Shown one piece after another: positions 10,736 to 22,710 of a stretch of DNA of 64,000 nt. The stretch comes from DASQDN01 sp963833675 (lineage in GTDB: Bacteria; Acidobacteriota; Terriglobia; Bryobacterales; Bryobacteraceae). The stretch spans positions 1 to 64,000 of the forward strand of contig CAWHYW010000041.1 of assembly GCA_963833675.1 (NCBI GenBank). The letters are read 5' to 3'. Position 1 is the first letter of the stretch. Each line of letters opens with the position of its first letter. Below the pieces are notes generated by a model. It was not told the DNA's origin and made no database searches. It saw only the letters and a program-made list of their open reading frames with translations. The position numbers and the translations under genes were made by a program.

Positions 10736-12668
10736 ATGTCTCCTATTTGCTCACCGGCCGCGATAGCGCAGGACGGCCGAAATCAACAAATAAGATACGT
10801 TCGAGTAGCCCAAATTCGCCTGCTCTACGAAAATGCAAATACCGGGATTGTCGTCACCGTAATTGCTGCGCCAATCTTAGCCTATTTCCAGTCTGCCGTT
10901 ATTGAGCAACGGATTTGCCGTGGCGTGGCTGGTCTACATGCTGGTAATAACGTGCTCCCGATTCGCACTCTCCCGATTTTATTGGCGGGATGCAATTGAT
11001 TACACAGATGCCATTAAATGGAGCGCTGTTTTCGCGATCGGGGCAGGATTAGCAGGAACCGGTTGGGGCGCCGCGGGTATACTGCTCTATCCAAATGCTG
11101 ACGTAATGCGTCAGGCATTTCTGGTTTTTGTGCTGGGAGGCATGATGCTTGGCGGTGCATCCCTATTGGCTGCCCGGCCGGAGGCATTCCTGGCATTTCT
11201 CGTGCCGACCGGCATCCTCCCAAGTGTACGTTTGATATCCGAGACTGACAAAGAACACGTAGCAATGGGCCTATTGGCCATCTTATTCACCTGTGCAACG
11301 GTAGTGACGACCTGGCGCTTTTATCAGACTGTGGAGTCCTCGCTCAACTTGCAATTCCAAAACCACGATCTCGTGCGTGATCTGGGGATCGCAAAAAGTC
11401 AAACTGAAGCCCTAAATGAGGAGTTAGAAGTTCGTATTCAGGAACGGACAGCCGAGCTGCATTCGTCCACTATGCGCTTACGCGCTGAAATCAAGCAGCG
11501 TGAACAGATGGAGGATGAATTGTTCCGTGTCAGGAACCTTGAATCGCTCGGGGTATTAGCTGGAGGGATTGCGCACGATTTCAATAACTTTTTGACGATC
11601 GTTCAAGGCAACATCGAGCTTGCCAGAATGGAACTGGAACCTGATGCGCCGGTCATGGCCATTCTGGAAGATAGCGTGGCGGCTTGCCGGCGTGCGGCGT
11701 TCCTGTCCTCTCAGCTGCTGACGTTCGCTAAGGGCGGGGCGCCGATACGGCGTGTGACTTCCGTCGGCAAATTAGTATTGGATGCGGTCCATCTCGCGCG
11801 CGCGGGTTCCTCGATCAGTATCGCCATAAACATTGACGACGATCTCTGGTCTGCCGAGGTCGACGCGGGTCAGATCGGGCAGGTTCTTCACAACATTGTT
11901 CTCAACGCAAAACAGGCCATGCCCGAAGGGGGAGCCATTGAAGTGCGAGTTGAAAACCGTGTAATTGATGGCGATCAGGAGTCAGGTTCCAGATCTTACG
12001 TGCGAGTTTCCATTCGCGACAACGGACCCGGCATCCCCGCTGAAGCACTTCCTCGGATCTTCGATCCGTACTTCACCACGAAGCGGACCGGCAGCGGTCT
12101 CGGTCTGGCAACAGCGTACGCCATCATCGCCAAGCATGGCGGCCACATCGCCGTTAAGTCGAAGCCTGGCATAGGAACTGAATTTACCCTCGATCTGCCC
12201 GCCTCGAAGGAGAGTCCCGAGCCGGAACCTCCAGCCGGCGGCGCGGTCAATACCGGCGCCGGGAGACTTCTGGTGATGGATGATGAGGAAGCGCTTCGAA
12301 CGCTGCTGAACCGCAGTCTAACGGCAATGGGATATGACGTCCAGAGTGCACGCGATGGAGCCGAAGCGATTGCTATGTATCAGGCCGCGAAAGCTTCCGG
12401 GCGCGGCTTCGATGCCGTTTTGCTGGATATAACTGTCAGCGGCGGCATGGGAGGTATAGAAACAGCCGCCAAATTGAAGGAACTGGACCCTGCGGCCAAA
12501 TTGGTTGTTTCCAGCGGTTACTCGGACGCATCGGTTATGTCTAATTTCCGTGAATACGGCTTCGATGACGTGCTTCCCAAGCCTTGGCGCACGGCGGAAG
12601 TTAGTGAGGTCTTTCGGCGGGTTGTCGTGCAGAACGCCAATCGCAAGCCTGGCAAACCGTCCAGTTAG
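10736..12668 (+). CDS. hybrid sensor histidine kinase/response regulator (frameshifted)
   Basis: This membrane-bound hybrid kinase has several N-terminal hydrophobic segments (VRVAQIRLLYENANTG, then SNGFAVAWLVYMLVITCSRF). A coiled coil (ALNEELEVRIQERTAELHSS) follows. The HisKA domain has the phospho-acceptor in GGIAHDFNNFL. The HATPase has its N box (NIVLNAKQAM), G1 (DNGPGIP), F box (FDPYFTTK) and G2 (GSGLGLA). The C-terminal receiver has the acidic pair in MDDEEA, the phospho-Asp in VLLDI and Lys in LPKPW. ATG 10736 is preceded by GAGGA and is preferred; the longer frame starting at 10902 lacks the first membrane segment. The two parts are joined by a one-base break near 10902. No partner regulator is adjacent, so the target is unknown. 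Confidence 0.87.
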
Positions 12669-12681
12669 TCTTGACGAACGC

Positions 12682-14293
12682 ATGGCAATAGATAGCGCCT
12701 ATGATGGCGTCCTTCTCGGAGCCGGGCACAATGCTCTGGTTTTACAGGCTTATCTCGGCCGCGCGGGGCTGAAAACAGTCTGCCTGGAACGGCGTTCTGT
12801 CGCTGGTGGCGGCCTATCCACCGTCGAAGATCCGCGCTATTCGGGATTTCTTCATAACACGCACTCCTTCTACCATCGCGCCATAAACCAGATGCCCTGG
12901 TATCGGGATTTGAAGTTGGAACAGCGCGGCGCACGCTATCTGGAACCCGAGTTCAATGTGTGTCTTCTTCTTCGGAATGGAGACGCGCTGGAGTGGTGGA
13001 CGGACTTCGACCGGACTGCGGAATCGTTTGCGACGTTCAGCAAAAAAGACGCGGCAAAGATACGGCGATGGCGCGACGAGTTCGTGACTGTGCTGGACGA
13101 TATCCTTACGCCTGAAAGTCAGTCGCCGCCCATCCCTGGCGAGCAGCGCACCAAGCTTTTGGAACGGACCTCCGCGGGCCGTCGTCTGCTGGAGGTTAGC
13201 AAGCTATCGCCGCTTGAATTCGTCCAGAACGAGTTCGAACACCCTGTTGTACAAGCCGGCCTGCTGTTCTTCAACGGACTGCGCGAGGTAGATCTTCGCG
13301 CGCCCGGCTTTGGACACCACATTCCTGCATTACTCGCCAGCCGTCACAAAGCCCAGATGTGTATTGGCGGATCCGCCGGGCTGGCGCGAGCACTTGTATC
13401 GGCAGTAATGGAGAGTGGCGGAGAAATCCGTCTCGACACTACTCCGCGCAAAATCCATGTCGAAGATGGAAGAGCGACAGGCGTCGAGACTACGCGATGG
13501 ATCTCTCTTCCGAGCTCGTCACTTTGTCGCCTCCGCATTGAATCCTGTTCAGACCTTTATTGAACTCCTCGACGCACGGATTCTGCCCTCCTCATGGAGA
13601 GAGAAGGCCGCTAGCTATCAATTCAATCTTCTTGCGCCGCTGTTTGCACTCAATGTCAATCTCAGGCAGGCGCCTGCCTATCTGGCCGCGGAACGCCGCC
13701 CCAGCTTGAATGAGGCTTTTATGATCATCCTGGGGCTTGAGCACTCGGCTCAGTTTCTGGATATCGTTGCGAGCCATGAGAGGGGAGAAATTCCGCAGAC
13801 GGTGATGTGGGGTTCCTGCCCGACGAGGTTCGACCCATCTCAGGCGCCGGCAGGGTTCCACACTGCATTCATGTGGGAGAAGCTGCCGTACGGTCTGCGA
13901 GGTAATCCAGAAAACTGGGATCAGGAGCGCGAGAAACACGCTCGACGGATGCTGCAGACCTGGACCGAATACGCTCCCAATCTCGCTGACTCGCTTCTCG
14001 ACTACTCTGCGCAGACACCGCTGACACCGAACGAACTCTTCCGAACATGCGAGGGGGAGACCTTTTGGTCGGCGCTCTGTCGAATGGCCAAACCGGCTAT
14101 AATCGGCCCTTTGCCGGCGCTGGATGTTATCGAGCGTACATTCCGAATCTTTACCTCTGCGGTTCGTCCAGCCACCCGGGCGGTAATATCACCGGCCTTC
14201 CCGGATATAACTGCGCTCAGGTGCTGTTGGCCAGATCTGGGAATCGAACTAGAGTCGGTGTTCGGAAATCTGGTGAGGCCGCGATACTCTTAA
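12682..14293 (+). CDS. FAD-dependent oxidoreductase, phytoene desaturase/PYROXD2-like (frameshifted)
   Basis: This is a flavin enzyme of about 537 residues. The Rossmann motif GAGHNALVLQAYLGRAG is at the N terminus, followed by LERRSVAGGGLSTVE. The C-terminal FAD-binding signature is LYLCGSSSHPGGNITGLPGYN. These are hallmarks of the CrtI-like NAD(P)/FAD oxidoreductases that include PYROXD2; the substrate is not known. Three single-base breaks are seen: near 13495 (VET joins RDGSLFRARHFV), near 14040 (PNMRGGDLLVGAL is restored) and near 14235 (back to the frame ending SVFGNLVRPRYS). ATG 12682 lies 13 bases after the histidine kinase stop. No carotenoid genes are nearby, so a role in pigment formation should not be assumed. 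Confidence 0.82.
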
Positions 14294-15327
14294 TCAACTC
14301 ACTTTGTAGGATTTCCAGTAGCCATCGCAGCCGTGTCCGCGGCGCACATGGAACAAGCCGCTTCTCGGGTCAGCGATATAACCGCAGATCGAGTGCATGC
14401 CAACGGCGCCGTGGCGGCAGATCGCCGCGGAACCTCCATCGTGATCGGCGAGGATTGCCTTCACGCGTTCGACGGTCAGTTTGCCGAACGACTCGCGGAT
14501 CAGTTTCCTCATACGATCCAGACGGGGGCACGAATCAGGAAGCGCGCTGTTCTCATATCGCGCGAACTCTTTCGTAATGTAGTGATTGGTATGCAGGCGG
14601 ACGTCGGGGTGTGTATCGGGATAGATCGCGATACCTTCGGGCCGCACCTCGACGCTCGCGATATTGCCGGAGCCGTCACACAGGACAACGTTTGCTGCGG
14701 AACATGCACGATTTCGGTCGAGCAGATCTACGCAGTGACGAAGCATCCTTCTGCTCGAGAATAGTCCGCTTGAGTGGGTAGTGCGGCAGTCCGACACGCC
14801 ACTCGAAGTTGTACAGCGCATTCGCAAAGTTCGCGACGCCATGTTCGTTCATGCCGGCATAACCAAGCTGACCGGCGAACGTGAGCATCACGGCCCGCGG
14901 CCTGCCATCGGTCGGTTTAACCGAGAGGACGATTGCGACATCGGCATACTCAGGCTCGAGGTCCTGATTCTGTCCTGCTAAAGTTCGTCCATCTGCCGTG
15001 GCCGATTTCCTCAAAGCGAAGGCAGTGCAACCACGATCAATCATTTTGGCTGCTTCGCCGCGCACCTGACATAACATTGCTTCGCTCAGACGTGATCTGT
15101 GCACCCTCTGCCAGACCCATGACCTCGTCCACATAGGCGCGATTTAATTTCTGGATCATCGGCAGGAACCGCATGGCGGCTGCGGCCAATTCCGCACGCG
15201 GCTTTCCGGTGAATCGTTCAATCCAGGAGATGTATTTCTGGATCAGCGGCGCCGCTTGTCTACCGTGCTGATAGCCCATCTCAAATGAGTTGCCCGAAAC
15301 AGTGATGAGCGGAAACTCTTTTTCCAT
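14294..15327 (-). CDS. C45 family autoproteolytic acyltransferase/hydrolase (frameshifted)
   Basis: This is an NTN-hydrolase of the peptidase C45 / acyl-CoA:6-aminopenicillanate acyltransferase family, about 344 residues. The N-terminal part carries the family pattern GNSFEMGYQHGRQAAPLI. The expected self-cleaving nucleophile is the Cys of DRGCTAFAL, followed by RTLAGQNQDLEPEYA and TFAGQLGYAGMNEHGVA. Two one-base breaks occur, near 15080 (before MLCQVRGEAAKM) and near 14745 (KDASSLR joins HCVDLLDRN). No clear signal peptide is seen. Family members cleave or transfer acyl groups on amides; the substrate is unknown. It abuts the convergent FAD gene at 14293/14294 and diverges from the glycosidase-like gene over 66 bases. 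Confidence 0.83.
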
Positions 15328-15393
15328 GAACGTTAGGAACCCCGCGACATTCCAGCATCATCCCACAGTGTCTGTTATGTTGTTGCCAGTATC

Positions 15394-18236
15394 ATGCGCT
15401 GGGCCTGTTTTTTAGCGTTTTCCACGATAATGTTGCGTGCGGGTATTGTGGCCCAGCACGACTACGATGCGGTCACCGATGCTGTCGTCAGTTGGCGTCT
15501 GGAGCCTGGGACGTCCGTTGGGCAGAGCATCACGATTCCTTCAGGACCACACTCGTCGAAGGCGACCGGGTTCCGGGTAAAGCTTCAGCGGCTCGGCGAT
15601 GCGGCCGATCTGGAATTTCGACTTGGCACTGCCAAGGGTAAGGCTGACGTTGCAAGCGGAAGCATTCGGGCCTTGACCATCTCTCCGTGGTTTGAGCACT
15701 GGTACGTGCGCGCATTTCGCAAAACCGGTTGCTCTGAATACCGGGAAGCTGTTTCTAGAACTCCGCCTGCCTGTGGAGAGCCGAGGCCGATACGAAGTGT
15801 TTGGTACCGCAACCGCGCCGATTGCGCGTCCGGAGTTCCAGTCACGATTTCAGTTCGTTGCAAACGTGAACCCGCAAGCTCCAACATCCGACCGCTTCGA
15901 AAATCCCGCGAATATCGACTACGGCGCGCAGACGCCGACGTATGTGGGCGGCTCGGCCTACGACAGCTCGAGTACGGATCTCCCGTCTTTCGATCTCGCG
16001 TTTCAGCTGTATTCACATAAGGCACCCGCCGATTGTGAAGAACGCTTCCAGTTTATTGAAGAGATCACGGGCCCGCTTTATCCGCGCAATCTTCGCGACC
16101 CCAATGCCCGTGCTTCTGATGGGGAAATTGCGGTAGATAGTTCCTGGACGCTTGAAGCTCCGACTCTACCGGAACCGGCCGCAACTGCCGCGAGTGAATT
16201 TCGTGAGTTCCTGGATAAGGCTATGGGAGCGCACCTCGGACAGAACGGCCGACATACGATTCAGCTCTCGATGGCCTGTGAGGGTGTCCCTGCTCGAAGT
16301 GAGTCCTTCCGATTATCTGTTTCTGCGGATCGGATCGGCATCTGCGGCTCAGATGCGCGCGGAGTGATGCGCGGGCTCTACCATCTCGAGCACTTGATGA
16401 AGCTTCGCCGCGCGCCGTTCCTGAAGCCCGGCGACGAGACTCGTCAAACGGTTCAATCGCCACGAATCACATCGGCGCCGTTTTATTCTCGCGCTGAGCT
16501 CGATGTTGCGGTCGATCCGTACACACCGGGTCTGCTTGGCCGCATCTCTCGTGCTGGGTTCAACGCAATTTGGGTATGGGGCGACATCGAAGACATTGCG
16601 CATTCGTCGGTTTATCCGGAACTCGATCATGGCGTCGCAGAACGGCAGAGGCGCCTCCGGATCTCATCGCTCGCGCGGCTCGTTACGGGATTGACATTTA
16701 CCTTCAGCTCGGAAACCGGCCGCAGACTTCTGAGTTCTTCGCCCGGCACCCTGAAGTGAAGGGCGGCGAGATGCGGTGGTACGGCGGTTCAAACGTCCTC
16801 TGCACGAGCGTGGCGGAGGTGAGAGAGCACTTACGATCCGCTACTCGCAACCTGATGACGGCCGTTCCGGGGCTGAAAGGTTTCGTATACATTGTCGGCG
16901 GCGAAGGATTCCTGCACTGCTGGACTCGAGGGAATACCTGTCCCCGATGTTCGAAACGCACGCCGCAGGATGTGATCGCCGAGTTCAGCCGATCGCTATT
17001 CGAAGGAGCGCGCGAAGGAAACCCGGAATCTACTGTCGCCTTCTGGCCGTATAGCGCCTCGAACACGTGGTCTCGGGACGACACCACGAATCAAGCTCAT
17101 CGCGAAGATGCCGAAAGGGATTACGCTCATGACCGAGTTCGCGAAAGAAGGCGCGATCTCCTTCGGCGATAAGACGATTCCGGCTTACGATTACTCGATC
17201 AGTATTGTCGGCCCATCGGACCGCTTCGTGACGCAGGGGGAACTCGCGTCGCAACAAGGACTCGGGTTCTGGATCAAAACGGAACACGCGATCTCTTTGG
17301 AGTTTATTGACGTACCGTATATACCGGTTTTCTTCCAATGGGCGGAGCGCTTTCGAAAACTGAGGGAGTCTCCTCACGCGACAGCGCAGTTCGATAATTG
17401 GATGCACTACGGCTTTACGCCGTCACTCGCCGCCGACGTTTTCTACTGGAACATTTGGTCCGATGCGCCCTCAGCCGAGCCGGTGCTGCATCCCTCGCAC
17501 GCCGCACTTTCGGACGCGATGCGGAAGATGATGCCGTTCGCGCCTGGCAGCTTTTTAGTACCGCGATACATGAGTATCCGTTCTCCGGTTCTATGGCGAT
17601 GGGTCCGATCCAGAAAGGTCCGTCGCATCCGCTCTTTTTCGACGCTGACTACAAGCCGGTTCATTCCCGTGGGCGGCAGTTCAAAAATGACCTGACCTGG
17701 ACAGCCGATGGGGCCCGGAACTGGTAATCGCACAGCTTACGAGGATGCAGCGGTCGTGGTCGGAAGGTGTAACAAGCATGGCACGAGCCGTCGAACGAGC
17801 AGACCCCGCCGCGCGCTATAACGCCGAGCGGGAACTCGGCATTGCGAAGGCTCTGGAAACAGCGATCATCAGCACGCTTCATGTGACGCAGTTCCACACA
17901 GCACGAGAGCGTTTGCGTTCGGACGCTTCTGTGGAGACACGGCGGAACGCGCTTGAGGAAATGGCCGCGATTGGCCGCGCTGAGCTCGAGAATGCGCGCC
18001 AGGCTCTCCCTTGTGTGTGCGCGGATTCCCGCATCGGATATGCCAACAGCGGCAGGAACGATCAGGAAGGTGTGCCACGCGCAGGCATCTATTCTGCTGT
18101 CGCGATCCGGAAGAAGATTGCGCAGGTGCAGAGGGTACTCGACGTAGAGATACCGGAGGCACAGAAATTGCTTAATGCTTCAGCGGGGTCCAATCGAGCC
18201 AACGATCCAAAAAGGGATAAGCCTCAGTCCCGTTGA
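15394..18236 (+). CDS. exported glycosidase-like protein (hexosaminidase-domain plus TIM barrel), frameshifted
   Basis: This is a secreted protein of about 945 residues. A signal peptide (MRWACFLAFSTIMLRAG) leads into a beta-sandwich-like region. Next is a domain like the small domain before the catalytic barrel in GH20/GH67 enzymes (ADRIGICGSDARGVMRGLYHLE). A TIM-barrel-like region follows (LLGRISRAGFNAIWVWGD, GIDIYLQLGN), holding GGEGFLHC and TCPRC, then a helical C terminus. All parts align by eye with residues about 700-1569 of the fusion protein at 38317-43026. Five one-base breaks are inferred near 15722, 16650, 17088, 17480 and 17708; at the last, an extra A restores WTAPWGPEL. The end overlaps the convergent alpha/beta-hydrolase gene by about 65 bases. 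A polysaccharide substrate is likely but not shown, and no known GH family is claimed. Confidence 0.75.
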
Positions 18237-20316
18237 CCATGTGCGGGCCGTTGAATCGGGCCACACGACCCTTTTCAGGAATTCCGAGCGCACGATACAA
18301 CTCCTCGACCCGGGTCATCTCCGCATCGGCAAATCGCCTTGGCGCGATGATTACGCCATCGGTTGCTCCCGCTTCGATCATGAAGGCCCGAGGGGCGACA
18401 AGCATTGCGATTTCGGAGTGATTGAAACGCCGCAGAAGATCGAAGCTGAACATGTCGAGCACCGACGGGTAAAACAGGAAGGATGTGCCTTGTGTGAGGT
18501 CCGTTGTCTTTACATTCCAATCATTGAAATGACCGCTGCTAATGACCACCTTGAACCGCGGCTCGGCCGGTCCGGTCCACAGGGCGGTATATCCGCCATA
18601 GGAGAGGCCGTAGAATGCGAAGCGGTCCGAATCGACGAAGGGAAGCGTCGAAAAGAAATCGAGCATGCGGCTGAATTTTTTGACTTCGATCCCGACGATG
18701 GATTTGCCGAGAATGTGCGCTCGACGAGTAACCCGGTCGCGAGCGGCATTCGTCTGCGTCGAGATCATCGGGGCAAAGACGATATAGCCGCGCTTTGCGA
18801 GCGCCAGGCCGAATCGTGAGTAGACAGCGTCGGCCTTCGGATTCGCCTCAATTCCGAGCGCGTCTTCCGGTTTTCCCGCAAGGCCATGCTGGACGAACAC
18901 AAGAGGCCTCTTCTCACCAGCCTTCATTCCTTTCGGGATGGCGAGAATGCCGTACGCGTGGACGCCCTCGTACAACCGCACAGATAGCCGATAAGCCGTA
19001 AGGTCGTCGGTATCGTAGACCTTGATGGTGCGCGCATCGAAGGGTCCCGGCGCCGTTCGGAAAGCGGCCGATCTGGTCGAGATAATCGTCGAGCTTCGGC
19101 TGTATCCACTTCCGGTAGTTTTCGATTGAACTGGTGTCGGGCTTCCAGGCGGCTTCGAGTGTGGCGTAGCTTTCGAGAGCGGCGTTTCGATACCATGCCT
19201 GCCATCCGCTGAATTGCGCGTTTGCGATTTGTGCCACGCGATCGGGGTCTATTGCCACGGTTCCCGATAGCTGCTCATTTGAGGATGTGTGGCCCAAAGC
19301 GGCGTCGAGTTCTCCGGCGAGCCCTCCAGGCTTTACAAGCCTCGCATGATTACCCGAGATGCGGGAGAACTCTCGTTCAGCGCCAGGCAGCCCACTTTCG
19401 AGCAGCAATCGGCACGGCGCTGCTAGCGAGGCCAAGCCGGCATCGCCGTATCGCAGAATGTTCCATATAATGCGATCTTCCGGTTCGTCTGGGAGATGGC
19501 TGCGCTCATTGAAATAGCTTCCAATCGATGCAGCAGCAAATCGGGGCTCGATTGCGGCGGAATAGAGAGCCAGCATGCCGCCCTGACCGGAACCCGCGAC
19601 GGCGATTTTTGCTGTGTCGATGCCCGGCAACGATGCCAGGTATTCACGGGCAGCGAGCACCTGTTGCACCTCGCTCCCAATCAAGTGATGACCCGTTTGA
19701 TAAGCAAGCCGGAACAGCCAGCTTCGATCGTTTGACCATGGTTCACTGAACGCCCTGCGTTGCGTGAAGAACGGAGCGTAAACGACGTAGCCCTTCTCCG
19801 CTAATTTGCGAGCGATTCGTTTCTCAACAGGCAAGCGCGGAGTTAAGCCGCTGATATCCGCGGCGGATTGATCTGCGTCGGCGATAACGATGACCGCCGG
19901 GCGCGACTTCCGACTGGGCAACCGGCTCGAACAGGATTCCGAACTGGCGAACCAGGGTACCGGCTGAGGCTCGTGTTGGAGGGGTTGTGCCGGTCGGCAA
20001 GACAGGCCACTCCACAAGACTGACTTTGATGGACCCGAGACTCCCCAACTCTTCCCGCTGCGGCCTTCTGAGGCAGAAAGGAATCCACCGCTCCGATCAG
20101 ACGCCTGAGTTCTTTCCGCGCAGCGCCGGGATCGGCAGCAGTGCGCCGGTTATTCAGGACCGACTGGATCTCGGTATCCAGGTAGCGTTCCAGTTCGCCA
20201 TACTGCTCGGCGGAAACGTCTGCGGGAAAGCTCCAGTGCGCTGTGCCGGGCAATACGTCAGGCTCGGCGGCGAGCAGCAAGCATCCACATAGCAGCAATA
20301 AACAGGCGATTCTCAT
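18172..20316 (-). CDS. tandem alpha/beta-hydrolase (acetyl xylan esterase/dienelactone hydrolase-like), frameshifted
   Basis: This is an exported protein of about 714 residues with two alpha/beta-hydrolase domains. The signal peptide is MRIACLLLLCGCLLLA. In the first domain the nucleophile elbow reads AGSGQGG, where Gly replaces Ser, so it is probably inactive. The second has HGLAGKPED, the nucleophile in YGLSYGGYTA, an acid candidate in GATDGV and His in FNGPHMVNG. Breaks are inferred near 20040, 19915 and 19030, and conserved sequence resumes after each (WPVLPTG, RPAVIVIADADQ, LYEGVHAYGILAIPKG). It starts within the deacetylase stop (4-base overlap), so it ends the PSD1/DUF1501 operon. It converges on the glycosidase-like gene; a fused counterpart of both lies at 38317-43026. 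Ester cleavage on carbohydrate is a likely role. Confidence 0.8.
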
Positions 20317-21282
20317 GCAGTAAAGTTCCGTGCTATCTCATTGAGGGTTACGAGCGCCGCACGGCCATTCGAGGTACGTACTTTGCGGCAGATCATGTTA
20401 AGGGTTTTCATCTCGGGATCGACGACGCCGATGCACGAGGGATGCGCCAGGAAGTCGAAGGTCTGGCCACGTTCAATGGTCCAGTCCAGGACTCGCTCCA
20501 GGATCGCTATGAAGTCATCCAGTTTCCAACGGCCATTCCGGAAGGCTTGTATGTCGCTGACCGGGCTCATCGGGATATCGAGCAAACCAGTTTCCACGTA
20601 GCGGAAAGGTTGCGAGTTCGGCAGTTCTGCCTCGATGGATTTCCAGACATCCGGGCCGGGTGTTTGTCCGGCGATGCCCGCGGTGGTCTTCCGAGAGGTC
20701 GCGCTGACCCAGTTGAAGCCGTGACGTTGCAGCATGCGCTGCAGGTCCGCACGTCCGCGGAGCCCGTCGTGGAAACCACCGGGTGTTCGGAATCCCTGCG
20801 GTTCAATGCCGAGACGGTTTCGGATTGCAGCCGTTGTCATGCGGATGTTGTCATCGACGACGTCCGCAACCGTTTTCCCCTCGATCAGCCACGGCGCTCT
20901 TTTAAATCGGAACTGGATCTCGTCCGGCGTTTTCGCGAGCAGGTAAACGTGATCGTACGTGTGATTCCCGAGCGGGTGGCCGTCACGAACGATCTGTTGC
21001 GAGCCATCGGACGTCGGGCTGCTCGAAAACACGACCTACCGCGAAGAAGTGCATCAGGCCGCCATTGTCTCGGACGAGATTCGCCGCGCGCACAGAATAA
21101 CGCTTTGCATCATCGTCGAGCAGACCCTTGGTGTAGTCCCACTCCGTGTCTTCCCAGCTTGGGAAGTTGCGGCTCATCTCGAGGTCGAACGTGATGGCGA
21201 CTCGGGCGACCGGCGCCGTCCGGGCAGGAGCCAGGAAGGGTGTAGCTATGAGTTCTCGCCGCGTCACGTCGATTGCCCTCAA
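20313..21282 (-). CDS. polysaccharide deacetylase (NodB/CE4 family), frameshifted
   Basis: This NodB-homology protein would remove acetyl groups from carbohydrate in a metal-dependent way. Motif 1 appears as AITFDLEMSR and motif 2 as GNHTYDHVYLL, with later conserved parts FRTPGG and FDFLAHPSCIG. The product is about 322 residues. A one-base break near 21005 separates the two halves (EQPDVRW joins QQIVRDGHPLGNHT). The start is either TTG 21282, which overlaps the DUF1501 stop, or GTG 21267 (VTRRELIATP). Both give an N terminus too short to call a confident signal peptide. It is translationally coupled to the DUF1501 gene before it and the alpha/beta-hydrolase after it, which suggests joint action on an acylated polysaccharide. 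Confidence 0.83.
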
Positions 21283-22710
21283 CTCAGCATCTTCTGCACA
21301 ACTTCACCGGCCACATCGGTGAGGCGGAAGTTTCGTCCCTGATGCCGGTACGTCAGCTTGCAAATGGTTAAGGCCGAGGCAATGAAGGATGGTCGCGTGC
21401 AAGTCGTGAATGTGCACCTTGTCCTCCACCACTTTCATTCCGAGGTCGTCCGTCTTACCGATCACCAAGCCGGGCTTGATTCCTCCGCCGGCCAGCAGCA
21501 TCGTGAACGCATCGGGGTGATGGTCACGTCCGGTCTGATCTTCATGCCCGGGCGCAGTGGTCTGTGAAAGAGGCGTGCGGCCGAATTCGCCGCCCCAGAC
21601 CACGATCGTGTCCTTTAGCATTCCGCGCTGCTTCAGATCGCGTATGAGCGCGGCTGAAGGCTTATCCGTAATTTCGCAGTTCTTCTTGTGCCCGCTCTCC
21701 AGGCTCGCATGGTCGTCCCAGCTTGCATGCGAAACCAAGACGAATCGGACGCCTCGTTCCACCAGCCGCCGCGCCATCAGACAATTTTGGGCGAATGCTG
21801 CCGTTGGCTCTTTGTTGACCCCGTAAGCTTCGAGAGTGGATGGACTCTCGGTTGCGAAATCAAGCAACTCGGGCGCTGCGGTCTGCATGCGGAAAGCGAG
21901 CTCATACGAGGCGATCCGCGATGCGATCTCCTTGTCTCCAGTTTCTTGCCGGCGGAAGTCGTTAAGCGTGCGGATAAGGTCGATTCGCGCGCGCTGATCT
22001 TCACGAGTCATACCCTGCGGGTTCGACAAGTATGGGATGGGGTCACCCGTCGAGGAGAATGGCACTCCCTGATACACCGAAGGCAGAAAGCCATTGGAGA
22101 AGAGTCCCGAACTGCTGCTGCTTCCGCGGCCCGACGACAGAACGACGAACCCCGGAAAATTCTGCGATTCACTGCCAAGACCGTAGAGCAGCCACGATCC
22201 CATGGAAGGCCTGCCCACCAGCGGACTGCCGCAGTGTAGAAGAAGTTGGCCGGGATGATGGTTAAACTGATCGCTGTAGATCGACCGCACCATGCACAGA
22301 TCGTCCGCGCATGATGCAAGATTGGGAAGCCAGTCCGAGAAAGACATTCCCGAGGCGCCGTATTGACGAAACGGGCGCCGGCTCGCCCAGACTTTTGCGG
22401 TTGGCTTGATGAACGCAAAGCGCAGGCCTTTTTGCATTGATTCCGGCAAAGGCGCGCCGTCGAGCTTCGCCAAATCGGGCTTCGGATCGAACAGGTCCAG
22501 TTGACTGGGGCCGCCTTCCATAAAGAGGAAGATGACGTTCTTCGCCCGCGCTGGAAAGTGTCCTGCTTTTGCGGCGAGCGGGTTATCGACTGGCGCCGCG
22601 CTGGCATCGCGGGACAGCAGTTGCGAGAGCGCCATGATGCCGATGCCGCAGGCAGTGTCGCGCAGAACGTCGCGGCGTCGAAGGATTTTTTGATAGTCGG
22701 TATACTCCAC
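21279..22710 (-). CDS. DUF1501 family protein, Tat-type (frameshift near C terminus)
   Basis: This is the second DUF1501 protein in the window, about 477 residues. The N terminus has a Tat-like LRRRDVL followed by a hydrophobic stretch. Family motifs are FMEGGPSQLDLFD, SMGSWLLYGLGS, VVWGGEFGRTP and GRDHHPDAFTMLLAGGG. As read, the frame ends at 21304, but a one-base break near 21360 restores LTYRHQGRNFRLTDVAGEVV and moves the stop to 21279-21281. The first DUF1501 protein has the same ending, which supports the correction. The GTG start at 22710 overlaps the PSD1 stop by one base (TAGTG). It also overlaps the deacetylase start, so PSD1, DUF1501, deacetylase and hydrolase are read as one unit. 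Confidence 0.88.

Noticed and set aside
12682..14293. Naming the flavin enzyme crtI
   Set aside because: The motifs fit the wider PYROXD2-like group and no carotenoid genes are nearby.
15394..20316. Calling the region a decayed pseudogene cluster
   Set aside because: Up to eight breaks occur, but active-site motifs and signal peptides are kept and no nonsense substitutions were noticed, so decay is not the simplest explanation.
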